NCBI RefSeq assembly: GCF_900116765.1
Contig: NZ_UETC01000008.1
Coordinates: 88,008-152,007, forward strand
DNA length: 64,000 nucleotides
Direction: 5' to 3'
Source: Jannaschia seohaensis
GTDB lineage: Bacteria > Pseudomonadota > Alphaproteobacteria > Rhodobacterales > Rhodobacteraceae
The translations under genes were made by a program, and so were the position numbers. The notes beneath the pieces are model-generated. The model saw nothing but the letters and a program-made list of their open reading frames with translations, was not told the DNA's origin and searched no databases. Shown here piece by piece: positions 8,744-16,320 of this stretch (the stretch's first letter is position 1; every line of letters starts with the position of its first letter).

Positions 8744-9115
8744 ATGTCCGAGGCCCCGCCCCGACCCTACCGCGCGCCGGTGATCGTGCCGCTGGTCCGC
8801 CAGCATGTCGAGCAGGCCGCGTTCCTGTGGACGCAATACGACGCCGTGCTCGCCCGCCCCGAGGAGTTCCCCGACATGGACGAGGAACGCCTCGCCCGCC
8901 TGGTCGAACGCCTCGACGCCCATCTCGACGGGGTGCGTGTCGCGGGCGAGGAGGGCGTGCGGCTTGCCGAGGAGGCCTACGAGGACTTCCCATACGCGGG
9001 AGAGCTGTTCGTTCTGCGCATGTTGCAGCCGGGCGCCAACGGCAAGTCGGTGGCGGATTTGGATATCGAGAAGGTCCGGGCCTATCTGGAGGCGGCGCTG
9101 GATCCGCGGGGGTGA
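8744..9115 (+). CDS. truncated TIGR02270-like T6SS-associated protein (N-terminal part only)
   Basis: 123 residues. The segment VRQHVEQAAFLWTQYDAVL and VERLDAHLDGVRVAGEEG matches my recollection of how TIGR02270 proteins begin; those are T6SS-cluster proteins several hundred residues long with HEAT-like repeats. Here the reading frame stops (9113-9115) soon after that segment, ten bases before the convergent gene, and no continuation is seen in other frames. It is either a short functional variant or a remnant. Transcribed with the DUF6484 gene, one base apart. Confidence 0.6.
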   Translation: MSEAPPRPYRAPVIVPLVRQHVEQAAFLWTQYDAVLARPEEFPDMDEERLARLVERLDAHLDGVRVAGEEGVRLAEEAYEDFPYAGELFVLRMLQPGANGKSVADLDIEKVRAYLEAALDPRG

Positions 9116-9124
9116 CCTCTCGCG

Positions 9125-10084
9125 TCAGGCCAGATCCTCAAGCTCGGTCAGCGTCCACTTTCCTTTGGTGAAGCGAAAAATGCCCTCGAGGTCGATCGCC
9201 CAAAGCACCTCGCCGGTCACCATGAGATGGCGCAGATGGCCCGGCTCACGCTCGCATCCGGTCACCACCGGGACCAGTTCGTCGCCATTCAGGACGTTGA
9301 GACAGGGGCCGTCATAGCTCAGGTCCAGGCCGGCACCGACATAATGCGCGCCCCCGAAGAAGGCCATCCGGTGCAGCGCGGTCTCGTCGCTTTGCCAGAT
9401 GCGCTCGAACCCCGAATCGAGCGTGCCGCGATAGACCGCGACCCCGGGGTCGTTCCCGACCAAAATCGCCTCGTCTTCGTGGGCGAAGCCATGGAACAGC
9501 CGGTCGCCCCCATCGAGCCAATCTCCGTCCAGCGCACCGTCCCTAAGCCGGAACACGCGCCCCAAGGCGCCCACGAAGTAGAGGTCGTCGCCGACCTTGA
9601 ACGAATGGTACATATCAGGATGGGCCTGCAAATGGGCGCTTCGCGCCATGACGACGCGGCGCGCATAGGCCTCATCGCTCTCGTCTCTCCCCTGGTCCGG
9701 CAGATCGGGCTGGGGCGCGGGCGCAGTAATCGGGCTCCAGGCACCCTCGGCCATGTCGAAGGCCCATATATTCGCCGCGGCCCCGGTCACGAAGTAGCGC
9801 CCATCGAGGCGCGTGACATCGAAGAACGGCATCCGCTCCCGAGGGAGCGGCAGGATGATCGCGCTCTGAAGCTCATGCGACACGGCGAAGAGCGTCCCGT
9901 CGGCGAGCATCCAGGCCGCAAGATTCTCTGGATTGACAGCCGCGGAGATCACATCGCCCCCGTTTGGCGTATCAAAGCTGTGATGCTCGGTCGGCTCGTA
10001 GCTGATGTAATGGAAGCGCCATTCATCCGGAGGAACGTCCTCGATCGCGAGGACAAGGGTGTCGGTTACAGGCTGTGCGAACAT
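9125..10084 (-). CDS. candidate immunity protein, beta-propeller-like repeats
   Basis: 319 residues, no signal peptide or membrane helix, so cytoplasmic. The chain is a series of short beta-rich units with recurring aromatic/glycine patterns (DGRYFVTGAAANIWAFD, VGDDLYFVGALGRVFRL, HEDEAILVGNDPGVAVY, TGEVLWAIDLEGIFRF), suggestive of a propeller. I recognise no named family. It lies immediately downstream of the DUF4150-AHH effector gene (18-base gap) as the last gene of the operon, the standard place for a cognate immunity protein. Acidic overall, as nuclease inhibitors often are. Function is inferred from position. Confidence 0.55.
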   Translation of the reverse strand: MFAQPVTDTLVLAIEDVPPDEWRFHYISYEPTEHHSFDTPNGGDVISAAVNPENLAAWMLADGTLFAVSHELQSAIILPLPRERMPFFDVTRLDGRYFVTGAAANIWAFDMAEGAWSPITAPAPQPDLPDQGRDESDEAYARRVVMARSAHLQAHPDMYHSFKVGDDLYFVGALGRVFRLRDGALDGDWLDGGDRLFHGFAHEDEAILVGNDPGVAVYRGTLDSGFERIWQSDETALHRMAFFGGAHYVGAGLDLSYDGPCLNVLNGDELVPVVTGCEREPGHLRHLMVTGEVLWAIDLEGIFRFTKGKWTLTELEDLA

Positions 10085-10102
10085 CGGGGGCCTCTTTCGG
10101 GG

Positions 10103-11371
10103 TCAGCCATGGGATGGGTGCAGGTCCGGGATGTAGCACTTATCGTTCGGACCGGCTGCCGTTCCGTCGTATTTCCTGTTGAGCGTGGGCTCGCGCTTGT
10201 CGAAGCGCCCTTCCTTCGTCTTCTTCGTGATGCTCTCGCATTTCGGCTGCGGATCTTTCTTGAGCGCCTTGTCGTGCTGCGCGCGGACACAATTCGCCCC
10301 GACCTGCGCGCATTCGGAGTCGATGACCGAGGAGTGATATTCCGCGCATCCCGACAGGGCGATCTCCGCGATCTCGACGGCGTCCCCCAAGGGTCGGGGG
10401 TCGTTTCCGAACATCCCGTCGAAGACGTAATGCATGTATCCGTGGCCTCGCCCGTTATGCAGGCCCAGCACCTTGTCGGTATCGGATTTAGACGATCCGC
10501 CCTTTCCCGCGGCGTCCTTCGCGGTCAGGTCGTTGCTGTCCTTCTTGCGGGTGTCGTCCCGGCCTTTTTCGGCGATTTTCTTTCCCTGGTCGCTCTGTCT
10601 TTCCGTCTGCGATTTGGCGTTCTCTTTACCGCCGACGCAGATCGCGCAGCCTTCCTCCGTCGATGGGAAGCTCGGATCGGTGCGGGTCGGGTCCGGCGTG
10701 ATGTTGTTGTCCTTGGCGTACTTGGCGACGATCTCCATCTTGGCGCGTCCACCCTTCGCGTTGTCGACCCGATCCTGGACCGCCTTCGGCAGGGTGATTC
10801 CGCAATCGGCGACGTCCTTCTTTCGAAAATATTCGTCGGGAATGATGTGATGCGCCTCGCCCCCGCGTTCATTGCACTCCTTCTTGATGTCGCCATACTC
10901 GCCCACCAGACAGTCCTCGGTATTGGCCGACAATGCGAGGTTGGGCTTGCCCACGATGATCATCGGCGGCGAGTCGCCCGCGTTGCTGCGGTGATTGCCC
11001 GTCGCCATGTCGGTAAAGCGAACGACGCCCTTCCCTTCGGCCTTAACGTTCATCGACCATTTCTGCGCGTAAACGGCGCCTGTGTTGGTCGAGGTGATCA
11101 GGCCCTTCTTCGGCGCGGCACCCGCCTCGTCTCCGCTACATTTGGAATACTTGCTCGCGTTCTCCTGGCTGACTTCCTTGTCCTTGATCTTGACCGTGCC
11201 CGTGCCGCTGGCGAGGTCGCTGTCGAAACCGAAATCCGGATAGGGAATCGGCACGCCGGGAGGGGTGGGCGGGGCCTGGGGCGGGGTCATGCAGGTGTCG
11301 GGAAAGGCCGCGATCACCTTACAGCCCTGCGCCTTAGAGGAAATCTCCAATCCATTGGCGAAGACCGTCAT
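10103..11371 (-). CDS. DUF4150 (PAAR-like) T6SS effector with AHH-type nuclease-like C-terminus
   Basis: 422 residues. Residues 1-140 are a DUF4150/PAAR-like domain (VFANGLEISSK, FPDTCMTP, GVPIPYPDFGFDSDLASGTG, CSGDEAG), which caps the T6SS spike. From residue 170 the sequence changes character and contains GGEAHHIIPDEYFR (AHH at 173-175), the signature of AHH/HNH-ENDO VII nuclease toxins. A second His cluster (LHNGRGHGYMHYVFDG, about 303-319) may complete the metal site. Lys-rich, Cys-containing middle. The start overlaps the pseudo-ketosynthase stop. With the upstream DUF2169 adaptor and downstream putative immunity gene it forms a complete effector unit. DNase activity is inferred. Confidence 0.8.
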   Translation of the reverse strand: MTVFANGLEISSKAQGCKVIAAFPDTCMTPPQAPPTPPGVPIPYPDFGFDSDLASGTGTVKIKDKEVSQENASKYSKCSGDEAGAAPKKGLITSTNTGAVYAQKWSMNVKAEGKGVVRFTDMATGNHRSNAGDSPPMIIVGKPNLALSANTEDCLVGEYGDIKKECNERGGEAHHIIPDEYFRKKDVADCGITLPKAVQDRVDNAKGGRAKMEIVAKYAKDNNITPDPTRTDPSFPSTEEGCAICVGGKENAKSQTERQSDQGKKIAEKGRDDTRKKDSNDLTAKDAAGKGGSSKSDTDKVLGLHNGRGHGYMHYVFDGMFGNDPRPLGDAVEIAEIALSGCAEYHSSVIDSECAQVGANCVRAQHDKALKKDPQPKCESITKKTKEGRFDKREPTLNRKYDGTAAGPNDKCYIPDLHPSHG

Positions 11372-12387
11372 GCCGCCACCGCCGCACCGCAGGCGCCATC
11401 GTCGCCGGACGCCTCGACCAGCATCCGCCCCTCAGGGGCATAGCCCTTACGCGCCGCCTCAAGAGCCCAACCCAGCATGACCGGAACCGCCGCCGCGCCC
11501 ACGTTCCCAAGGCTGGCCGCGATGGGCCAAATCGGCTGTACGTCGGACCGGACCCGCTGGGTGCGCAGCATCGCGAGCGACGTCTGCTTGAAGAAATACG
11601 TCTCCCCCGTCTGGTCGCCGATCTTCACGCCGATGTCGTGATGCCCGATCCCGGCCTCCGCGAAGGCGGCCTTGTAGGCGGCGGTCATCCCGTCGCCGCG
11701 CAGCGGCAGGTCCAGCCCGTCCTCGTCCAACCCGTTGCGGAACGACGCGCGGTCCCGGGCGAGACCCAGGCCGCCGATCCGCAGGCCCGGGCCGTCGGCG
11801 CGGCAGAGGACGGCCGCCGCCGCCTCGCCGGGGATGAAGCCTTCGGGGTTGGGCGCGCAGAGCAGGCGCTCCGCGTCGAGATAGTGGCGGATCGCGCGCC
11901 CGGTCAGGTAGCTGTCGATGCCCGCGATCACGACCTGCCGCGCGCGCCCCTCCGCCAGAAGCCGGCGCGCCCGCTCCAGCGCAACGATGCCCGAGGGACG
12001 GCCATGGGCGATCAGCCGCGTGCTGGAGGCGCGGGGCAGCGACAGATGCTCCGCAACCCGCGCGAGCAGGCTCTGCCCGTCGCGCAGAGGACGGCCAGGG
12101 CGGGTCTCTTCCGGCAGACACAGGATCAGCGCCGCGTCGTCCAACGCGCCGGGCTCGGCGGCGCGCAGATCCGCGAACGCCCCGGCCAGGAGATGCACCA
12201 GCCGCTTCTCCCCGATCCACGCCTTGGGCAAAGGCACGGCCGCGCCCAGCAGCCACTCCCCCCCGGGGCCCAGGAACCGTGTTTCGGCGAACCCGTCGAG
12301 CCGCGCCCGCAGCGCCGCGCAGGAGGACGCGAAGTCCAGGCCCACCGCGGTGACCATCCCGCCCGCGGTCACGACCAGCCCGCTCAC
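11368..12387 (-). CDS. ketosynthase-like (thiolase-fold) T6SS accessory protein, probably catalytically dead
   Basis: 339 residues from a GTG at 12387 that overlaps the DUF2169 stop (GTGA); longer in-frame starts lie inside the upstream gene. The sequence follows beta-ketoacyl-ACP synthase layout: MVTAVGLDFASSCAALRARL at the start, the helix after the nucleophile (RPSGIVALERARRLL), GIDSYLTG, EGFIPGEAAAAVLC, and a C-terminal SLGNVGAAAVPVMLG. The active-site positions look replaced: no Cys before PSG (IAHGRPSG, 126-133), KIGDQTGE where HGTGT is usual, and Asn295 where GH is usual. Such genes accompany DUF2169 and DUF4150 genes in T6SS loci. A structural or chaperone role is inferred. Confidence 0.75.
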   Translation of the reverse strand: MSGLVVTAGGMVTAVGLDFASSCAALRARLDGFAETRFLGPGGEWLLGAAVPLPKAWIGEKRLVHLLAGAFADLRAAEPGALDDAALILCLPEETRPGRPLRDGQSLLARVAEHLSLPRASSTRLIAHGRPSGIVALERARRLLAEGRARQVVIAGIDSYLTGRAIRHYLDAERLLCAPNPEGFIPGEAAAAVLCRADGPGLRIGGLGLARDRASFRNGLDEDGLDLPLRGDGMTAAYKAAFAEAGIGHHDIGVKIGDQTGETYFFKQTSLAMLRTQRVRSDVQPIWPIAASLGNVGAAAVPVMLGWALEAARKGYAPEGRMLVEASGDDGACGAAVAA

Positions 12388-13481
12388 GGCGCGTCCTCTT
12401 CGGGCCCACCGGTGGCGACGGCCCGAATATAGCGCCGGCCTTCGGCCCGGGCGCGCAGCATCGCCTCGGTGGGCGGGCCGATCCAGGCCTCCGAGATTTC
12501 GATGAACTTGCGCCGGATCGGAATGTCGACGCGCCAGACGAGGCTCACCTGCCGCGCATGGCAATCGAACAGGATCGTGTCCGCCCTCAGCTTTGTGTCG
12601 AGCGCCGTCTCGCGGCCGCGGAAGAGGCGCACGGGAAGCTCGGTCGACGGCAGGCGGAAGCTTTCTCGCCCCGAGGGGGTCAGGCCCAGAATCACCACCG
12701 GGGTGCCGGACGGGGGCGGGTCGATCCACTGGTCCGCCGGGGCAGACTGGAAATAGCGCTCGTCGAAATCGGCGGGCAGGAAGGGGAAAACGTCGTCGAT
12801 CCAGGCCTGATCGTAGGTCCCGGCATAGCGGGACCGGGCCGGCACGTTGCGCGGGATCGGACCCAGCGACATCGGGGTGTAGTCGCCGAAGGGGGTGGCG
12901 ACGGGGTCATCGACGGCCTGGGTGTTGGGCACCGGGCGGCCCGAGACCCGCTCCAGACTGGTGGCGCGGGCCCAGCCCATGCCGACCGGGTTGTCCATGT
13001 AGGTCGGCGCGATCTCGTCGTCGGGATCGTCGGGATCGCGGCCGCCGAAGGCCGTGTCGTAGCCGAAGGCCATGCGGGTGAAGGGCATCGGCTTGGTCGG
13101 CGCCACGACCGGACCGAAGGCCCGCCATTCCCGCGCGCCCACGACATCGAACTGCTTGATCCAATCCCCCACCCGCACGCCGACCCGGACCGAGGTCGCC
13201 GGCCGGCCGTTCGGCGCATGGGCGTCGCCGTTGACGATCACGTCGCAGCGCGGCTTGCGATGGGCGAAATCCGTCTCCCAGAGCGGCGCGGAGAAGCCGG
13301 GTTCGCCCTTGTACTCGTCCGCGAAGACCAGGGGCCGCTGCTCGGCCGAAAGCTGCGCCGAGGCGCCGTCCGTCCCGAAGTCGAAAGTTCCCTTCACCAC
13401 AAGCAGAAGATATTCCCGCCCGGCCTTGTCCAGGGCACCGGTGTGCTGGTGGACGAAGCGGGTCTGGTTGAAGATCTCCAT
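12384..13481 (-). CDS. DUF2169 T6SS adaptor/chaperone
   Basis: 365 residues of the DUF2169 family. Recognisable segments are NQTRFVHQHTGALDKAGREYLLLVVKGTF in pieces (LDKAGREYLLLVVKGTF), FADEYKGEPG, KPRCDVIVNGDAHAPNG, NPVGMGW and FQSAPADQWIDPP. DUF2169 proteins are T6SS adaptors that help load PAAR-like (DUF4150) effectors onto the spike. This fits the effector gene two positions downstream. It starts three bases after the tssH stop and overlaps the next gene, so the five genes from tssH to 9125 form one operon. Confidence 0.88.
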   Translation of the reverse strand: MEIFNQTRFVHQHTGALDKAGREYLLLVVKGTFDFGTDGASAQLSAEQRPLVFADEYKGEPGFSAPLWETDFAHRKPRCDVIVNGDAHAPNGRPATSVRVGVRVGDWIKQFDVVGAREWRAFGPVVAPTKPMPFTRMAFGYDTAFGGRDPDDPDDEIAPTYMDNPVGMGWARATSLERVSGRPVPNTQAVDDPVATPFGDYTPMSLGPIPRNVPARSRYAGTYDQAWIDDVFPFLPADFDERYFQSAPADQWIDPPPSGTPVVILGLTPSGRESFRLPSTELPVRLFRGRETALDTKLRADTILFDCHARQVSLVWRVDIPIRRKFIEISEAWIGPPTEAMLRARAEGRRYIRAVATGGPEEDAP

Positions 13482-13484
13482 CGC

Positions 13485-16214
13485 TCAGTCGAAGGCGTAG
13501 TCGAACCCCTCCGCCCCCCCGCTTACCGTGACCGTCTTGAAGCTGCGCCCCTCCAGCGTCGCGTTCAGCACCCGGCGCGAGAGCTCGGGCATCAGCGTGT
13601 TGGTCAGCAGCGCGTCGATCATCCGGCCGCCGGACTCGATCTCGGTGCAGCGATCCTTGATGACCTGCATCGCGCCCTCGCCCATGACCAACTCCGCGCC
13701 GTAGCCCTCCTCCAGGCGCTTGGCGAGGCCGCGCAGCTTGTGGTTCGCAATGGCCTCGATCATCGACTCGGAGAGCGGGTAGTAGGGGATCGTCACCACC
13801 CGGCCCAAAAGCGCGGCTGGGAAGACGTTGAGCAGCGGGGCGCGCAGCGCCTGGGTCAGTTCCTCCTCGTCGGCGGGCTGGGTGCCGTTGGCGGTCATTG
13901 CCATGATCTCGTCGGAGCCGACATTGGAGGTCAGCAGGATCAGCGTGTTCTTGAAGTCGATCCGCCGCCCCTCGCTGTCATCCATCATCCCCTTGTCGAA
14001 GACCTGGAAGAAGATCTCGTGGACGTCCGGATGGGCCTTCTCGACCTCGTCGAGCAGGATGACGGAGTAGGGCTTGCGCCGCACCGCCTCGGTCAGGATG
14101 CCGCCTTTGCCATAGCCGACATAGCCCGGCGGCGCGCCCTTGAGGGTGCTGACGGTGTGGGCCTCCTGGAACTCGGACATGTTGATCGAGATGAGGTTGC
14201 CCTCGCCGCCATACATCAGGTCCGCCAGCGCCAGCGCGGTCTCGGTCTTGCCGACGCCGGAAGGGCCGCAGAGCATGAAGACGCCGACGGGCTTTTCGGG
14301 GGCTTTCAGCCCAGCGGCGCTGGTCTGGATGCGGTTGGCAATCATGCGCATCGCATGGTCCTGGCCCACGATCCGCTCGGCCAGGGTGTCGGCCAGGGTC
14401 AGGGCACGCTCGGTCTGGCTGGCCATCATCCGGCCCATCGGGATGCCGGTCCAGCTTTGCACGACGGAGGCCACGGCCTGGGCGTCGACGGCGGGCAGGA
14501 TCAGCGGCGTCTCGCCCTGGGCATCGGTCAATTCGGCCATCTTGGCGCGGAGCGCGGCCAGCGTTTCCTCCCGGTCGAACGGGGCCTCTTCGGACGCTGA
14601 CGCTTCCTCATCGGCCTCGGGCACCTCCTCGGGCGGGGGGGCATCGCCGATCTCGCCCGTCTCGTCCAGGCTCGCGCCCGCGCGGCGCAACTGGGCGCGC
14701 AGGTCGAGGATCCCGGCGACCATGGCCTTTTCTTCCTCCCAGCGGGCGGTGGCGGCCTCCAGCGCCGCCTTGGCCTCGGCCAGACCGGCGGTGACCTCGG
14801 CCTTGCGCTCGGCCACGTCGATGCCGATGGCCTCCTCGCGCTCGATGATGCCCTCCTCGATCTCCAGCGCGGCGAGGCGCCGTTCGATATCCTCGACCTC
14901 GGCGGGGGTGGCGTGTTGGCTGACGGCGACGCGGGCGCAGGCCGTGTCGAGCAAGCTGATCGCCTTGTCGGGCAGCTGGCGGCTGGGGATGTAGCGATGC
15001 GAAAGCTGGACGGCGGCCTCGATCGCCTCGTCGAGCAGCTCCACCTGGTGGTGCTTTTCCAGGACGCCGGCCACGCCCCGGCACATCAGCACGGCCTTGG
15101 GCTCGTCCGGCTCATCGACCTTGACCGTCTGGAAGCGGCGGGTCAGCGCGGGGTCGGGCTCGATATGCTGCTTGTACTCGGCCCAGGTGGTCGCCGCGAT
15201 GGTGCGCAGTTCACCCCGGGCAAGCGCCGGCTTGAGCAGGTTGGCCGCGTCGCCGGTGCCGGCTGCGCCTCCGGCGCCGATCAGCGTATGCGCTTCGTCG
15301 ATGAAGAGGATGATCGGCACATCAGAGGACTGCACCTCCTCGATCACGGATTTGAGCCGCTTTTCGAACTCGCCCTTCACGCTGGCGCCGGCCTGCATCA
15401 GGCCGATATCGAGCATGTGCAACTCGACATTGCGCAGCTGCGGCGGCACGTCGCCGCGCGCCAGCCGCTGGGCGAAGCCCTCGACTACGGCGGTCTTGCC
15501 CACCCCTGCCTCGCCGGTGAGGATCGGGTTGTTCTGCTTGCGGCGCAGCAGGATGTCGACGATCTGGCGAATCTCGGGGTCGCGGCCCACCACCGGGTCC
15601 ATCTTGCCGGATTTCGCCCGCTCGGTGAGGTTCGTCGCATACATCGCCAGCGCGGACTGCCCGCCCTTGGCGGCGGCCCCGGCGGGCTTGGCGGCAGGGG
15701 CGCCCGGCTCTTCCACCCGCTCCAGCGAGGAGGCCAGGATGTCGTCGAGCTGCGCGGCCATCGCGTCGGGGTCGATCTTGTCGAACTCCAGGCTCATCTT
15801 GAAGAGCAGCCCTTCGAGCACCGGCACCTTGAGCGCGGCCAGCAGCACATAGGCCGAGCGCACCTGATCGCTGCCGAACTCCAGGGAGCCGTATTGCCAC
15901 GCCTCCTGAATGGCGCGGAAAATGTGGTCGCTGAACTCCTCGACCGAGCTCGCCCCGTGGGGCAGCGCATCGGTCGCTTTCAGAATGTCGCCGTCGAATC
16001 GGTGCCGGTCGACGCCCGCGCTCTCCAATAGCAGCGCGAAATCGGACCGCTCCGTATCGGCCAGCGCGGTGACGAAATGGACGAGTTCGACATAGGGGTT
16101 CCCGCGCTTTTTCGCCGCCTGCGCCGCTGCGGAAAAGGCTGCAAAGCAGATCGGGTTCAGCTTTCCGACCAGCTCTTTTCGCTTGACCGTTTCCTGCGAT
16201 CCTCGTCCCGCCAT
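13485..16214 (-). CDS. tssH: TssH (ClpV), AAA+ ATPase recycling the T6SS sheath
   Basis: 909 residues, the usual ClpV length. An N-terminal Clp-N domain (KLNPICFAAFSAAAQAAKKRG) is followed by a first AAA module with Walker A GEAGVGKT and Walker B IILFIDEAHTLIGAGG. Then comes a coiled middle domain with an acidic linker (PPPEEVPEADEEASASEE) and a second AAA module with GPSGVGKT and VILLDEVEKAHPDV. The C-terminal domain ends near the stop. ClpV disassembles contracted TssBC sheaths in the cytoplasm. First gene of its operon; the divergent kinase gene starts 106 bases away, so promoters for both must lie in 16215-16320. Confidence 0.96.
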   Translation of the reverse strand: MAGRGSQETVKRKELVGKLNPICFAAFSAAAQAAKKRGNPYVELVHFVTALADTERSDFALLLESAGVDRHRFDGDILKATDALPHGASSVEEFSDHIFRAIQEAWQYGSLEFGSDQVRSAYVLLAALKVPVLEGLLFKMSLEFDKIDPDAMAAQLDDILASSLERVEEPGAPAAKPAGAAAKGGQSALAMYATNLTERAKSGKMDPVVGRDPEIRQIVDILLRRKQNNPILTGEAGVGKTAVVEGFAQRLARGDVPPQLRNVELHMLDIGLMQAGASVKGEFEKRLKSVIEEVQSSDVPIILFIDEAHTLIGAGGAAGTGDAANLLKPALARGELRTIAATTWAEYKQHIEPDPALTRRFQTVKVDEPDEPKAVLMCRGVAGVLEKHHQVELLDEAIEAAVQLSHRYIPSRQLPDKAISLLDTACARVAVSQHATPAEVEDIERRLAALEIEEGIIEREEAIGIDVAERKAEVTAGLAEAKAALEAATARWEEEKAMVAGILDLRAQLRRAGASLDETGEIGDAPPPEEVPEADEEASASEEAPFDREETLAALRAKMAELTDAQGETPLILPAVDAQAVASVVQSWTGIPMGRMMASQTERALTLADTLAERIVGQDHAMRMIANRIQTSAAGLKAPEKPVGVFMLCGPSGVGKTETALALADLMYGGEGNLISINMSEFQEAHTVSTLKGAPPGYVGYGKGGILTEAVRRKPYSVILLDEVEKAHPDVHEIFFQVFDKGMMDDSEGRRIDFKNTLILLTSNVGSDEIMAMTANGTQPADEEELTQALRAPLLNVFPAALLGRVVTIPYYPLSESMIEAIANHKLRGLAKRLEEGYGAELVMGEGAMQVIKDRCTEIESGGRMIDALLTNTLMPELSRRVLNATLEGRSFKTVTVSGGAEGFDYAFD

Positions 16215-16320
16215 CTCGGCCCCCTCCGCGAAATCCGTTGAGAAAAACTCCCACGGGTGGAATGATCCCTTTGCTTAACGCTTAGTCAAGGTAAGGATAT
16301 ATGGCGAAAGGCCCGACACC

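Noticed and set aside
9227..11443. A 738-codon rightward frame across the effector and immunity genes
   Set aside because: The minus-strand genes have DUF4150 and AHH motifs and operon overlaps. The rightward frame shows none.
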